This document shows positions 50,722 through 61,838 of a stretch of 64,000 nucleotides of DNA, piece by piece. The notes under the pieces were generated by a model. That model saw only the letters and a program-made list of their open reading frames with translations. It was not told the origin of the DNA and made no database searches. The stretch's first letter is position 1. Each line of letters opens with the position of its first letter. This DNA comes from Streptomyces harbinensis. GTDB taxonomy: Bacteria > Actinomycetota > Actinomycetes > Streptomycetales > Streptomycetaceae. Both the position numbers and the translations under genes were made by a program. Location: NCBI RefSeq assembly GCF_900116145.1, contig NZ_FPAB01000001.1:1-64000 (forward strand), read 5' to 3'.

Positions 50722-51960
50722 ATGCCCGCTGACCTCGCCGTCCTGGGACTCGGCCATCTGGGTCTGCCCGCCGCACAGGCCGCCTCCGCCACCGGGGTCG
50801 GCACCGTCGGCTACACCGACGACCAGCACACCGCCGCCGAACTCAACGCGGGCCGCCCCCCGGCCGGCAGCACCCTCGCCGCCGCCGAGCTGCGCCGCAT
50901 GCTGGCCGCCGGCTTCCAGGCCGGTACCGACCCGGCCCTCCTCACCCGGGTCCGCACCGCCCTCATCTGCGCCCCCACCCCGCCCGCCGCCGACCAGCGC
51001 TCCCTCGACCTGACCGGTGTCCTGGAGTACGCCCGCGTCCTCGCGCCCCGGCTGCGCCCGCGCACCCTCGTCGTCCTCGAATCAGCCGTGCCCCCCGGCA
51101 CCACCGAAGAACTCCTCGCCCCCGCCCTCGAAGCCGGCTCCGGACTGCGCGCCGGACGCGACTTCCACCTCGCCCACGCCCCCGGCCGCCTCGACCCCGG
51201 CAACCGCCACCACGACTACGCAGCCACCCCGCGCGTCATCGGCGGCCTCACCCCCGCCTGCACCGAGGCCGCCGCGGCCTTCTACGGGCGGCTCACCGAC
51301 AAGGTGGTCCGCGCCAAGGGCGTCCGGGAGGCCGAGACCGTCAAGGTCCTCGAAACCAACTACCGGCACGTCAACATCGCGCTCGTCAACGAAATGGCCG
51401 TCCTCTGCCACGAACTCGGCGTCGACCTGTGGGACGTGGTGCGCTGCGCCGAGACCAAACCCTTCGGCTTCCGCTCCTTCCGGCCCGGCCCCGGCGTCGG
51501 CGGCCACGCCGCGCCCATGGACGTCGCCCCCGGCCGGCTGCGCATGGTGGAACTCGCCCAGGAGGTCAATTCCCGGATGCCCGGGTACGTCACCCAGCGC
51601 GCCGCCACCCTGCTCAACGAGTACGGCAAGTCGGTACGCGGCGCCCGGCTGCTGCTCCTCGGCGTCACCTACCGGCCCGACCTCCCCGACCAGCAAGGCG
51701 CACCGGCCCGCGAGATCGCCCGCCGCCTCGCCGACCTCGGCGGCCGGCTCAGCTTCCACGACCCCTACGTCACCCAGTGGCGGGTCGGCGGCGCCCCCGT
51801 CCCCCGCGCCGACTCCCTCTACGAGGCCGCCGCCGGAGCCGACCTGACCCTGCTGCTCCAGCACCACTCCGTCTACGACCTCCAGGGCCTGGCCGCCAAG
51901 GCCCAGCTGCTCCTGGACACCCGAGGCGCCACCCCGGCCGGCGCCGCGCACCGGCTGTGA
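50722..51960 (+). CDS. UDP-sugar dehydrogenase-like protein without the catalytic cysteine
   Basis: 412 residues of UDP-glucose/GDP-mannose dehydrogenase superfamily, closest in pattern to UDP-N-acetylmannosamine or -glucosamine dehydrogenases (WecC/TviB). The N-terminal Rossmann motif is VLGLGHLGLPAA (about 7-18). The catalytic Lys and neighbours are kept in ETVKVLETNYRHVNIALVNE (Lys208). The nucleophile motif GGHCxPxDP reads GGHAAPMDV (260-268): Ala263 replaces the Cys. The SPERxxPG motif is also altered (APGRLDP). The C-terminal UDP-binding domain is complete. Full oxidation to a uronate is therefore unlikely; aldehyde formation or a binding role is inferred. Confidence 0.8.
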   Translation: MPADLAVLGLGHLGLPAAQAASATGVGTVGYTDDQHTAAELNAGRPPAGSTLAAAELRRMLAAGFQAGTDPALLTRVRTALICAPTPPAADQRSLDLTGVLEYARVLAPRLRPRTLVVLESAVPPGTTEELLAPALEAGSGLRAGRDFHLAHAPGRLDPGNRHHDYAATPRVIGGLTPACTEAAAAFYGRLTDKVVRAKGVREAETVKVLETNYRHVNIALVNEMAVLCHELGVDLWDVVRCAETKPFGFRSFRPGPGVGGHAAPMDVAPGRLRMVELAQEVNSRMPGYVTQRAATLLNEYGKSVRGARLLLLGVTYRPDLPDQQGAPAREIARRLADLGGRLSFHDPYVTQWRVGGAPVPRADSLYEAAAGADLTLLLQHHSVYDLQGLAAKAQLLLDTRGATPAGAAHRL

Positions 51961-51990
51961 CCCCTGGCTCCACCGGGCTGGAGCCGACGG

Positions 51991-52635
51991 CTACCCGGCC
52001 AGGAAAACCGAGGTGTCCAGCGCCGGGTAGGGCTCGGGCAGCGGCAGCGCACGTCCCAGCTCGACCTCGACCTTGGTGGCGTAGCGCGCCTTGGCCGACT
52101 CATCACCCGGCTTCGGGTCCGAATAGGCGTACGCCTTCTTCTCGTCCCGGTGGATCAGCACATACACGGGGACACCGGCCGCCGCGTACGTCCGGTACTT
52201 CGGTCCGGTGTCCGTCTCGTGGTTGCTGGAGGTGACCTCGCCGACCAGATCCAGCAGATCGACCGAGTACCAGCCCTTGTGGGCCCGGCAGTACGCTTCG
52301 TCGACTTCGGAAGGCCGACGCCGCCGCACATAGAAGTCCGGAATGAGCAGGCCCTGCGTCCGCTCACCCTTCAGACCCGTGCGAAAGCCGTTGCCCATGC
52401 CCGCCAGCCGGAAACCGGCCGACCGCAGTTGGAAGTACAGCTCACTGGCACCATCGTTGTGCGCGTCTCCGGGCTGTGGTGGCACGATCGCCATCCCCTC
52501 GATGAACTCGGGCCGAAGCGGCACATCCACAGCCTCTTCGAGCGCGATCAGCAGATCGATGGGGTCCATTCGTGGCTTCTTCACCGGCTCGGTCACGGAA
52601 TCATCGGCAGAATCGATGGCGCGTTCGGCGATCAT
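51991..52635 (-). CDS. Uma2-family (DUF820) putative endonuclease, divergent third copy
   Basis: 214 residues from ATG 52635 (GTG 52641 is an alternative). The family pattern is kept: EFIEGMAIVPPQPG near the N-terminus, GLLIPDFYVRRRR (Asp) and LVGEVTSSNHETDTGPKYR (Glu and Lys). It is only distantly like the tandem pair at 35415 and 36196, so it is not part of that duplication. It converges with the UDP-sugar-dehydrogenase-like gene, whose stop is 31 bp away. Biological role unknown. Confidence 0.8.
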   Translation of the reverse strand: MIAERAIDSADDSVTEPVKKPRMDPIDLLIALEEAVDVPLRPEFIEGMAIVPPQPGDAHNDGASELYFQLRSAGFRLAGMGNGFRTGLKGERTQGLLIPDFYVRRRRPSEVDEAYCRAHKGWYSVDLLDLVGEVTSSNHETDTGPKYRTYAAAGVPVYVLIHRDEKKAYAYSDPKPGDESAKARYATKVEVELGRALPLPEPYPALDTSVFLAG

Positions 52636-52755
52636 CGTCACTTTCCGCCCCTTCCCTCTCTGGTGACAGGCTACGCCCGCATGGGTGCCCCGGCACCATC
52701 ATGCGGGCGTCCGCGCGCCCTACCGCCGATCGAGGGAAATGATCACTCCATCGCG

Positions 52756-53871
52756 TTAACGCGACGCCGCGACCGTGACCTCCACACGCTGGAACTCCTT
52801 GAGTTCCGAGTAGCCCGTCGTCGCCATCGCCCGGCGCAGCGCGCCGAAGAAGTTCATCGAGCCGTCGGGGATGTGCGAGGGGCCGGTCAGGATCTCGGCC
52901 GTCGTGCCGACCGTCCCGAGCCGCACCTTCTTGCCGCGCGGCACGTCCTCGTGCACCGCCTCCATGCCCCAGTGGTGCCCGCGCCCCGGCGCGTCCGTCG
53001 CCCGGGCCAGCGGCGAGCCCATCATCACCGCGTCCGCGCCGCACGCGATCGCCTTCGGCAGGTCGCCGGACCAGCCGACGCCGCCGTCCGCGATCACGTG
53101 CACGTACCGGCCGCCCGACTCGTCCATGTAGTCCCGGCGGGCCGCCGCCACGTCCGCCACCGCGGTCGCCATCGGCACCTGGATGCCCAGCACGTTGCGC
53201 GTGGTGTGCGCCGCGCCGCCGCCGAAGCCGACCAGTACGCCGGCGGCGCCCGTCCGCATCAGGTGCAGGGCCGCCGTGTACGTGGCGCAGCCGCCCACGA
53301 TGACCGGCACGTCCAGCTCGTAGATGAACTGCTTGAGGTTCAGCGGCTCCGCCGCGCCCGACACGTGCTCGGCCGAGACCGTCGTGCCGCGGATCACGAA
53401 CAGGTCCACGCCCGCGTCCACCACGGCCTTGGAGAACTGCGCGGTGCGCTGCGGCGAGAGGGCCGCGGCCGTCACCACGCCCGCGTCCCGCACCTCCTTG
53501 ATGCGCTGCCCGATCAGCTCCTCGCGGATCGGCGCCGCGTAGATCTCCTGGAGCCGCCGGTTGGCGCTCTCCTCCGACAGCTCGGCGATCTCCGCGAGCA
53601 GCGGCTCGGGGTCCTCGTAGCGGGTCCACAGCCCTTCGAGGTTGAGCACCCCGAGGCCGCCCATCTCGCCGATGCGGATCGCCGTGGCCGGCGACACCAC
53701 CGAGTCCATCGGGGCGGCCAGGAACGGCAGCTCGAAGCGGTAGGCGTCGATCTGCCAGGCGATGGACACCTCCTTGGGGTCCCGCGTACGCCGGCTGGGC
53801 ACCACCGCGATGTCGTCGAACGCGTAAGCCCGCCGCCCGCGCTTGCCGCGCCCGATCTCGATCTCCGTCAC
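52756..53871 (-). CDS. guaB3: GuaB3, IMP-dehydrogenase-related protein without CBS domains
   Basis: 371 residues from GTG 53871. TIM-barrel protein of the IMPDH family: AYAFDDIAVVPSRRTRDP at the N-terminus, LPFLAAPMDSVVSPATA, and IADGGVGWSGDLPKAIACGA. It lacks the CBS pair of true IMPDH. The loop that carries the catalytic Cys in IMPDH (GPGSICTTR) reads GFGGGAAHTTR here. From memory the mycobacterial GuaB3 also lacks that Cys, so this is probably a family trait. Function is uncertain. It follows guaB by 53 bp on the same strand. Confidence 0.85.
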   Translation of the reverse strand: MTEIEIGRGKRGRRAYAFDDIAVVPSRRTRDPKEVSIAWQIDAYRFELPFLAAPMDSVVSPATAIRIGEMGGLGVLNLEGLWTRYEDPEPLLAEIAELSEESANRRLQEIYAAPIREELIGQRIKEVRDAGVVTAAALSPQRTAQFSKAVVDAGVDLFVIRGTTVSAEHVSGAAEPLNLKQFIYELDVPVIVGGCATYTAALHLMRTGAAGVLVGFGGGAAHTTRNVLGIQVPMATAVADVAAARRDYMDESGGRYVHVIADGGVGWSGDLPKAIACGADAVMMGSPLARATDAPGRGHHWGMEAVHEDVPRGKKVRLGTVGTTAEILTGPSHIPDGSMNFFGALRRAMATTGYSELKEFQRVEVTVAASR

Positions 53872-53924
53872 GTGCTGAGCCTTTCCCTGTGCTTCTCCCG
53901 GCAGACGTCCCAGTATCCCCGGGC

Positions 53925-55499
<1,575 letters not shown>

Positions 55500-55598
55500 C
55501 TACGCACCCTTGCCCAGCCTGGCTGTCCATGCTAAGCGGAAGCCGGGGCTCACTCTTACCGCGTGCTTACGTCCCGGCCGTGATACTCGCCGCATGCC

Positions 55599-56300
55599 CT
55601 ATCGTCCGGCGAGCGCCCGCAGCCGGCTGAGCGCCCGGTGCTGTGCCACCCGCACGGCCCCCGGGGACATGCCCAGCTTCTGCCCGGTCTCCTCGGCGGT
55701 CAGTCCGATCGCCACCCGCAGGAGCACCAGCTCGCGCAAGTGATCGGGGAGGTTGGCCAGGAGTTTGCGGGCCCATTCGGCGTCGCTGCTCAGCAGTGCC
55801 CGCTCCTCCGGCCCCAGCGAGTCGTCCGCCCGTTCGGGCATCTCGTCGGAGGGCAGGACGGTGGAGCCGGGGCCGCGCATGGCAGCGCGCTGCAGGTCGG
55901 CGACCTTGTGCTGGGCGATGGCCACCACGAAGGCGTCGAAGGGCCGGCCGGTGTCGCGGTACCGGGGCAGCGCGTAGAGCACGGCCAGGCACACTTCCTG
56001 TGCCAGGTCGTCGACGAAGTGTCTGGCCTCACCCGGCAGCCGCGCCAGCCGGGTGCGGCAGTAGCGCACCGCCAGTGGGTGCACATGGGCGAGCAGGTCG
56101 TGAGTCGCCTGGGCATCGCCCTCGGCGGCCCGATGGACGAGGGCGCCGATCGCCGTGGTCTCGTCATCGCGCATCGGTCCATGGTGCACCGTCGCGCCGC
56201 GGTCCGGTGCACCGTGTGGTGAGTTGTGCACCGAAGCGTTATGTGAAGCGTGCTGAGATGTCTTCGCAGCGTTCGGAGCGGGAGCACTGCTGCCCGTCAT
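55599..56300 (-). CDS. shbA: ShbA/SigD-type group 4 (ECF) sigma factor
   Basis: 233 residues from ATG 56300, chosen for GGGGAGGG 9 nt upstream; ATG 56174 would give a 191-residue protein. Region 2: [20 protein letters not shown], then [20 protein letters not shown], the usual core-binding and -10 contact segment. Region 4: [21 protein letters not shown] and [19 protein letters not shown]. Position beside guaB, bldM and whiD matches the ShbA locus, whose product is reported to drive transcription of the principal sigma factor hrdB in S. griseus. Identity rests on pattern and position. Confidence 0.8.
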   Translation of the reverse strand: MTGSSAPAPNAAKTSQHASHNASVHNSPHGAPDRGATVHHGPMRDDETTAIGALVHRAAEGDAQATHDLLAHVHPLAVRYCRTRLARLPGEARHFVDDLAQEVCLAVLYALPRYRDTGRPFDAFVVAIAQHKVADLQRAAMRGPGSTVLPSDEMPERADDSLGPEERALLSSDAEWARKLLANLPDHLRELVLLRVAIGLTAEETGQKLGMSPGAVRVAQHRALSRLRALAGR

Positions 56301-56456
56301 GTCCCGGGCCCTCCCCTCGCACGTGGCCGGCTCGTCCCCAAGGAGCGTCATGCTTCAAGCATGCGGCACCGGGGAAAGTTTCAGGCCCGCTCCGTGCCGG
56401 ACGGGGCGACAGACACGGGCCGCCCCTCCCCGTCCGGCCTGGGTGGCCCGGCCGCT

Positions 56457-57068
56457 TCAGCGGACCAGGCCCCAGCGGAAACCCAAGGCCACGGCATGTG
56501 CCCGGTCGGATGCCCCGAGTTTTTTGAACAGCCGGCGGGCGTGTGTCTTGACGGTGTCCTCGGAGAGAAAAAGCTCACGCCCGATCTCGGCGTTGGACCG
56601 CCCGTGGCTCATTCCCTCCAGCACCTGGATCTCGCGGGCGGTGAGGGTGGGGGCGGCGCCCATGTCGGAGGAGCGCAGCCGGCGCGGGGCGAGCCGCCAG
56701 GTGGGGTCGGCCAGCGCCTGGGTGACGGTGGCCCGCAGTTCGGCGCGCGAGGCGTCCTTGTGCAGATAGCCACGGGCTCCGGCCGCGACGGCGAGGGCGA
56801 CGCCGTCGAGGTCCTCGGCCACGGTCAGCATGATGATGCGGGCGCCCGGGTCGGCCGACAGCAGCCGCCGCACGGTCTCCACACCTCCGAGCCCCGGCAT
56901 CCGGACGTCCATCAGGATGAGATCGGACCGGTCGGCACCCCAGCGGCGGAGGACTTCCTCGCCGTTGGCGGCCGTGGTGACCCGCTCCACACCGGGCACG
57001 GTGGCGACCGCCCGGCGCAGGGCCTCCCGCGCGAGCGGGGAGTCGTCGCAGACAAGAACGGACGTCAT
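56457..57068 (-). CDS. bldM: BldM, orphan response regulator of aerial development
   Basis: 203 residues, the known BldM length, from ATG 57068 with GGAGG 8 nt upstream. Receiver domain with SVLVCDDSPLAREAL, Asp54 in LILMDVRMPG and Lys in YLHKDASR. LuxR HTH: PTLTAREIQVLEGMSHGRSN, then LFLSEDTVKTHARRLFKKL. BldM homodimers and BldM-WhiI heterodimers activate two sets of sporulation genes, and phosphorylation is reported to be unnecessary. No kinase gene adjoins it. A sigma-BldN-type promoter is 130 bp upstream. Divergent from whiD, an arrangement conserved in the genus. Confidence 0.95.
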   Translation of the reverse strand: MTSVLVCDDSPLAREALRRAVATVPGVERVTTAANGEEVLRRWGADRSDLILMDVRMPGLGGVETVRRLLSADPGARIIMLTVAEDLDGVALAVAAGARGYLHKDASRAELRATVTQALADPTWRLAPRRLRSSDMGAAPTLTAREIQVLEGMSHGRSNAEIGRELFLSEDTVKTHARRLFKKLGASDRAHAVALGFRWGLVR

Positions 57069-57196
57069 GGCCGGCCTCCGCAGCTGATGCGCATCACGTT
57101 GAGCCTCCAGGCTGTTGTATGTCGTCACCTGTGCGATTGACGGCCCCGGACCCCCTGGCCCGGCGGTGGTCTCTTCCGTCAACCGCCTCCGCCCTC

Positions 57197-57224
57197 TCAA
57201 CGACGGTCACCCGAAAGAGTTACG
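57197..57224 (-). promoter_or_regulatory. Sigma-BldN-type promoter of bldM
   Basis: On the minus strand, CGTAAC (57219-57224) and CGTTGA (57197-57202) are 16 bp apart. This agrees with the sigma-BldN consensus as I remember it, with bldM its best-known target. The transcript would start near 57190, giving a leader of about 120 nt. Confidence 0.8.
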
Positions 57225-57285
57225 GCTTCCGTACTTCACCTTCGATCGTCCTTGGGCTATCAACCCCACAGCCTTCAGCACTCTA

Positions 57286-57303
57286 CGTGACGATTCCGTC
57301 ACG
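57286..57303. promoter_or_regulatory. Palindrome in the bldM-whiD region
   Basis: A perfect 7-bp inverted repeat, CGTGACG-ATTC-CGTCACG. The GTGA...TCAC half-sites resemble a BldD-type operator with a longer gap. It lies about 70 bp upstream of the bldM -35 box. Confidence 0.45.
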
Positions 57304-57487
57304 CGATAGGCGTGCTTCACCCAACACGCCGAACATTCGTTTTTGCCCTATTTAGCGGCACCTGCCCTTTTTGAGAGGTTTCCGGATATATTCGGCTGGT
57401 AGTCATATTTACATCTGCCCAACGGCGGCGGATGTGGACTGATCAAGCCGGACCCGTACGACAGCTCGTATCCGATGGGACACTCTC

Positions 57488-57805
57488 ATGGCAGATTTCT
57501 CCCGGCTTCCGGGCCCGAACGCCGATCTCTGGGACTGGCAGCTGCTCGCCGCGTGCCGGGGCGTGGACAGTTCCCTCTTCTTCCACCCCGAGGGCGAGCG
57601 CGGTGCCGCCCGCAGCGCGCGCGAGGCGCAGGCCAAGGAGGTGTGCATGCGCTGCCCGGTCCGGTCGGAGTGCGCGGCGCACGCGCTGTCCGTGCGCGAG
57701 CCCTACGGAGTGTGGGGCGGGCTGACCGAGGACGAGCGCGAGGAGCTGATGGGCCGGGCCCGCCGGAACCTCGTCGACGCGAACACGCCAACCCGCCGGG
57801 ACTGA
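57488..57805 (+). CDS. whiD: WhiD, WhiB-like iron-sulphur regulator of sporulation
   Basis: 105 residues. The four cluster ligands are Cys23, Cys53, Cys56 and Cys62 (CxxCx5C), followed by GVWGG (74-78), which marks the WhiB-like family. These proteins bind a [4Fe-4S] cluster and sigma-70 region 4 and sense NO or O2. WhiD is needed for late septation and spore maturation. The last 20 residues are basic and may contact DNA. ATG 57488. Divergent from bldM. SDR gene follows after 27 bp. Confidence 0.95.
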   Translation: MADFSRLPGPNADLWDWQLLAACRGVDSSLFFHPEGERGAARSAREAQAKEVCMRCPVRSECAAHALSVREPYGVWGGLTEDEREELMGRARRNLVDANTPTRRD

Positions 57806-57832
57806 CCGGAGCCGACCGGCTACCGTCTCCGC

Positions 57833-58639
57833 ATGACAACTGCATTGGTGACGGGAGCCACCGCCGGGATCGGGGCCGCCTTCGCCCGGCGGCTGGCGCG
57901 GGACGGCCACAATCTGGTGCTGGTGGCGCGGGACGCGCAGCGGCTGCGGAGCACGGCGGCCGAGCTGCACGACCGGCACGGGATCGAGGCGGCGGTGCTG
58001 GTCGCCGATCTGGCCGGGGACGCGGGCATCGCGGCGGTCGAGGAACGGCTCGGTGACCGCCGTCATCCCGTGGACCTGCTGGTCAACAACGCCGGCTTCG
58101 GCCTCAAGGGCAGCTACCCGGACGTGCCCATGGACGATGAGCTGCGGATGCTGAAGGTGCACTGCGAGGCGGTGCTGCGGCTGACCACGGCGGCCGTCGT
58201 CAGCATGCGGGAGCGGCGGCGCGGCGGGGTGGTGAACGTCGCGTCGGTGGCGGCGTTCGTCCCGCGCGGCACCTACGGAGCGTCGAAGGCGTGGGTCGTG
58301 CAGTTCACCCAGGGGGCGGCCCGGGACATGGCGGGCAACGGGGTGCGGCTGATGGCGCTGTGCCCGGGATTCGTGCGGACCGAGTTCCACGAGCGGGCCC
58401 GGATGGGCACGAAATCCATCCCGGAGTGGATGTGGCTGGACGCGGACAAGGTGGTGGACGCGGGCCTGCGGGACCTGGCCAGGGGGCGCACGGTCTCGAT
58501 CCCCGATCCGCGGTACAAGGCACTGCTCGGCGCGGCGAAACTCGTGCCGCGCGGGGCGCTGGGCGGGATCACCAGCCGGGCGGGGCGGAAATACGGGCCG
58601 CGGCGGGAGGCGCCGGGAGCGGATACCCCGGGTGGGTAG
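57833..58639 (+). CDS. Short-chain dehydrogenase/reductase
   Basis: 268 residues. NAD(P)-binding TGATAGIGAAFA at residues 8-19, NNAGFG, and the catalytic Ser-Tyr-Lys set in NVASVAAFVPRGTYGASK. Typical extended cofactor pocket with ARDAQRLRS suggests NADP(H). Basic C-terminus (GRKYGPRRE). Substrate unknown. TACCGT ends 6 nt before the ATG and there is no ribosome binding site, so a leaderless mRNA is likely, independent of whiD 27 bp upstream. Confidence 0.9.
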   Translation: MTTALVTGATAGIGAAFARRLARDGHNLVLVARDAQRLRSTAAELHDRHGIEAAVLVADLAGDAGIAAVEERLGDRRHPVDLLVNNAGFGLKGSYPDVPMDDELRMLKVHCEAVLRLTTAAVVSMRERRRGGVVNVASVAAFVPRGTYGASKAWVVQFTQGAARDMAGNGVRLMALCPGFVRTEFHERARMGTKSIPEWMWLDADKVVDAGLRDLARGRTVSIPDPRYKALLGAAKLVPRGALGGITSRAGRKYGPRREAPGADTPGG

Positions 58640-58710
58640 GAGGACATGACCATCCTCCCGGTTTTACGCTGAAGGTATGAGGTGAATGCACTCTCCCGAG
58701 GGAATCCGTC

Positions 58711-59406
58711 ATGACGTTCGTGCAAGTAATCGACCTCAAGACCACCAGGGTCGGTGAGATGGACCGTCTCATGGACCGCTGGACCGAGGCGACCAGGGGA
58801 AAGCGTACGGCTACCCACTCGATCGTCGGGAAGGACCGGTCGGATTCCACTCATGTGGTGGAGATCGTGGAGTTTCCCTCGTACGAGGAGGCGATGAGGA
58901 ATTCGAAACTCCCGGAGACCGACCGGATATTCAAGGAGATGATGGAACTGTGCGACGACGTTCCACGGTTCACCGACCTGGACGTCGTCCGCGACGAGCA
59001 GCTGAACAAGAGTGCGGCGCGTGCCTTCTTCGAGACCGTGATCAATGACCGGGACCTCGGGGCGGCGGACGGGCTGCTGAGCCCGGACTACGCCGACCAC
59101 GACCCGGCCAACGCGGCCGATCCGCTGGGGCGGCGGGAGCTCAAGGAGCAGACGGGGATGTACCTCAGCGCCTTCGAGCCGGTGTTCGTCATCGAGGAGC
59201 AGATCGCCGAAGGGAATCTGGTGACGACCCGGTGGACGGTGACGGGTACCCACTCCGGTGAGTACCTGGGGCTGGAGCCCACCGGCCGCCCGCTGACCAT
59301 CACCGGCCACACCACCTTCCGTTTCGAGGACGGGAAGATCGCCGAGGGCTGGTGGAACTGGGACCAGCTCGGCGTGATGAGCCAGCTCGGCCTGGTCGAG
59401 ACCTGA
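58711..59406 (+). CDS. Two-domain protein: ferredoxin-like half and SnoaL-like half
   Basis: 231 residues. Residues 1-95 resemble an alpha/beta-barrel dimer (ABM-like): MTFVQVIDLKTTRVGEMDRL and VVEIVEFPSYEEAMRNSKLP. Residues 105-231 form a SnoaL-like polyketide-cyclase fold: FFETVINDRDLGAADGLLSP, YADHDPAN, TGTHSGEYLGLEPTGRPLTI and EDGKIAEGWWNWDQLG. The fusion may bind or transform a small hydrophobic molecule. Some codons are rarer here than in neighbouring genes (for example ATA), which could mean recent arrival. ATG 58711, with CGAGGGAAT upstream. Confidence 0.75.
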   Translation: MTFVQVIDLKTTRVGEMDRLMDRWTEATRGKRTATHSIVGKDRSDSTHVVEIVEFPSYEEAMRNSKLPETDRIFKEMMELCDDVPRFTDLDVVRDEQLNKSAARAFFETVINDRDLGAADGLLSPDYADHDPANAADPLGRRELKEQTGMYLSAFEPVFVIEEQIAEGNLVTTRWTVTGTHSGEYLGLEPTGRPLTITGHTTFRFEDGKIAEGWWNWDQLGVMSQLGLVET

Positions 59407-59447
59407 CCGCGCCGCCGGAGGCGGTACGGCCGCCGCACACCGTACGG

Positions 59448-59495
59448 GGAAGGCCCCCGTCACACCCGGGAAACGGGCGGGGACGGGGGCCTTCC
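59448..59495. terminator. Terminator of the groES-groEL operon
   Basis: A 14-bp perfect stem (59448-59461 with 59482-59495) and an internally paired loop lie between groEL and the convergent SnoaL-like gene. It probably works in both directions. Confidence 0.85.
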
Positions 59496-59538
59496 TGTGG
59501 AACGTCCGTGCCGTGCGGGGTGCCGCGCGGCGGACGGG

Positions 59539-61302
<1,764 letters not shown>

Positions 61303-61614
61303 TTACTTCTCGATGATGGCGAGCACATCGCGGGCGGAGAGCACCAGGTACTCCTCGCCGTTGTACTTCACCTCGGTGCCGCCGTACTTGCTGTACAGCA
61401 CGATGTCGCCGACCTTGACGTCGAGCGGCAGCCGGTCGCCGTTCTCGAAGCGGCCCGGGCCCACGGCGAGGACGGTGCCCTCCTGGGGCTTCTCCTTCGC
61501 GGTGTCCGGAATGACCAGGCCGGAGGCCGTGGTCTGCTCGGCGTCGAGCGGCTGGACCACAATGCGGTCCTCGAGCGGCTTGATGGCAACCTTGGAACTG
61601 GTGGTGGCGGTCAC
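61303..61614 (-). CDS. groES: 10-kDa co-chaperonin GroES
   Basis: 103 residues from GTG 61614. Lid of the GroEL chamber. Begins [20 protein letters not shown]; the mobile loop [19 protein letters not shown] and the [18 protein letters not shown] roof region are standard. First gene of the groES-groEL operon. Two CIRCE elements and a good vegetative promoter lie upstream. Downstream comes a 138-bp gap with a hairpin. Confidence 0.97.
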   Translation of the reverse strand: MTATTSSKVAIKPLEDRIVVQPLDAEQTTASGLVIPDTAKEKPQEGTVLAVGPGRFENGDRLPLDVKVGDIVLYSKYGGTEVKYNGEEYLVLSARDVLAIIEK

Positions 61615-61716
61615 GTCCGACCTCCCCCTTCGGAGAGCTCTTAAGGGTCTGCTGTCTTGGGATAGCGCCCTGGAGGACCCGTCGTCGCGGGTGCCGGATC
61701 CGCCCGTCGCGCATCG

Positions 61717-61743
61717 CTGGCACTCACCGGTGGAGAGTGCCAG
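61717..61743. promoter_or_regulatory. CIRCE element 1 (HrcA operator)
   Basis: CTGGCACTC-N9-GAGTGCCAG, a perfect 9-bp inverted repeat with the canonical 9-bp spacer. It differs from consensus TTAGCACTC/GAGTGCTAA only at the two outer bases. It lies in the transcribed leader of groES. Confidence 0.9.
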
Positions 61744-61748
61744 AATTG

Positions 61749-61777
61749 AGAGTAGGCGGCGATTAGCACTCAGTCAA
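61749..61777 (-). promoter_or_regulatory. Vegetative promoter of groES-groEL
   Basis: On the minus strand, TTGACT (61772-61777) and TACTCT (61749-61754) are exactly 17 bp apart. The -35 box lies within the spacer of CIRCE 2, and CIRCE 1 lies just past the start point, so HrcA at either site would block the polymerase. Confidence 0.85.
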
Positions 61778-61789
61778 CCAGAGTGCCAG
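61763..61789. promoter_or_regulatory. CIRCE element 2 (HrcA operator)
   Basis: TTAGCACTC-N9-GAGTGCCAG. The left half is consensus and the right half differs at two bases. It overlaps the -35 box of the groES promoter. Confidence 0.9.
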
Positions 61790-61838
61790 CGCGCGCCCCC
61801 GCGACGGCGCCCACGGAGACCGCCGTACCCCGCTGACC

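Larger units (their letters stand above)
57069..57487. other. bldM-whiD divergent regulatory region
   Basis: 419 bp without a gene and clearly AT-richer than its surroundings, for example around 57330-57415. It holds the sigma-BldN-type promoter, the palindrome at 57286-57303 and the whiD promoter(s). No convincing sigma-70 pair is seen for whiD. Confidence 0.7.
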
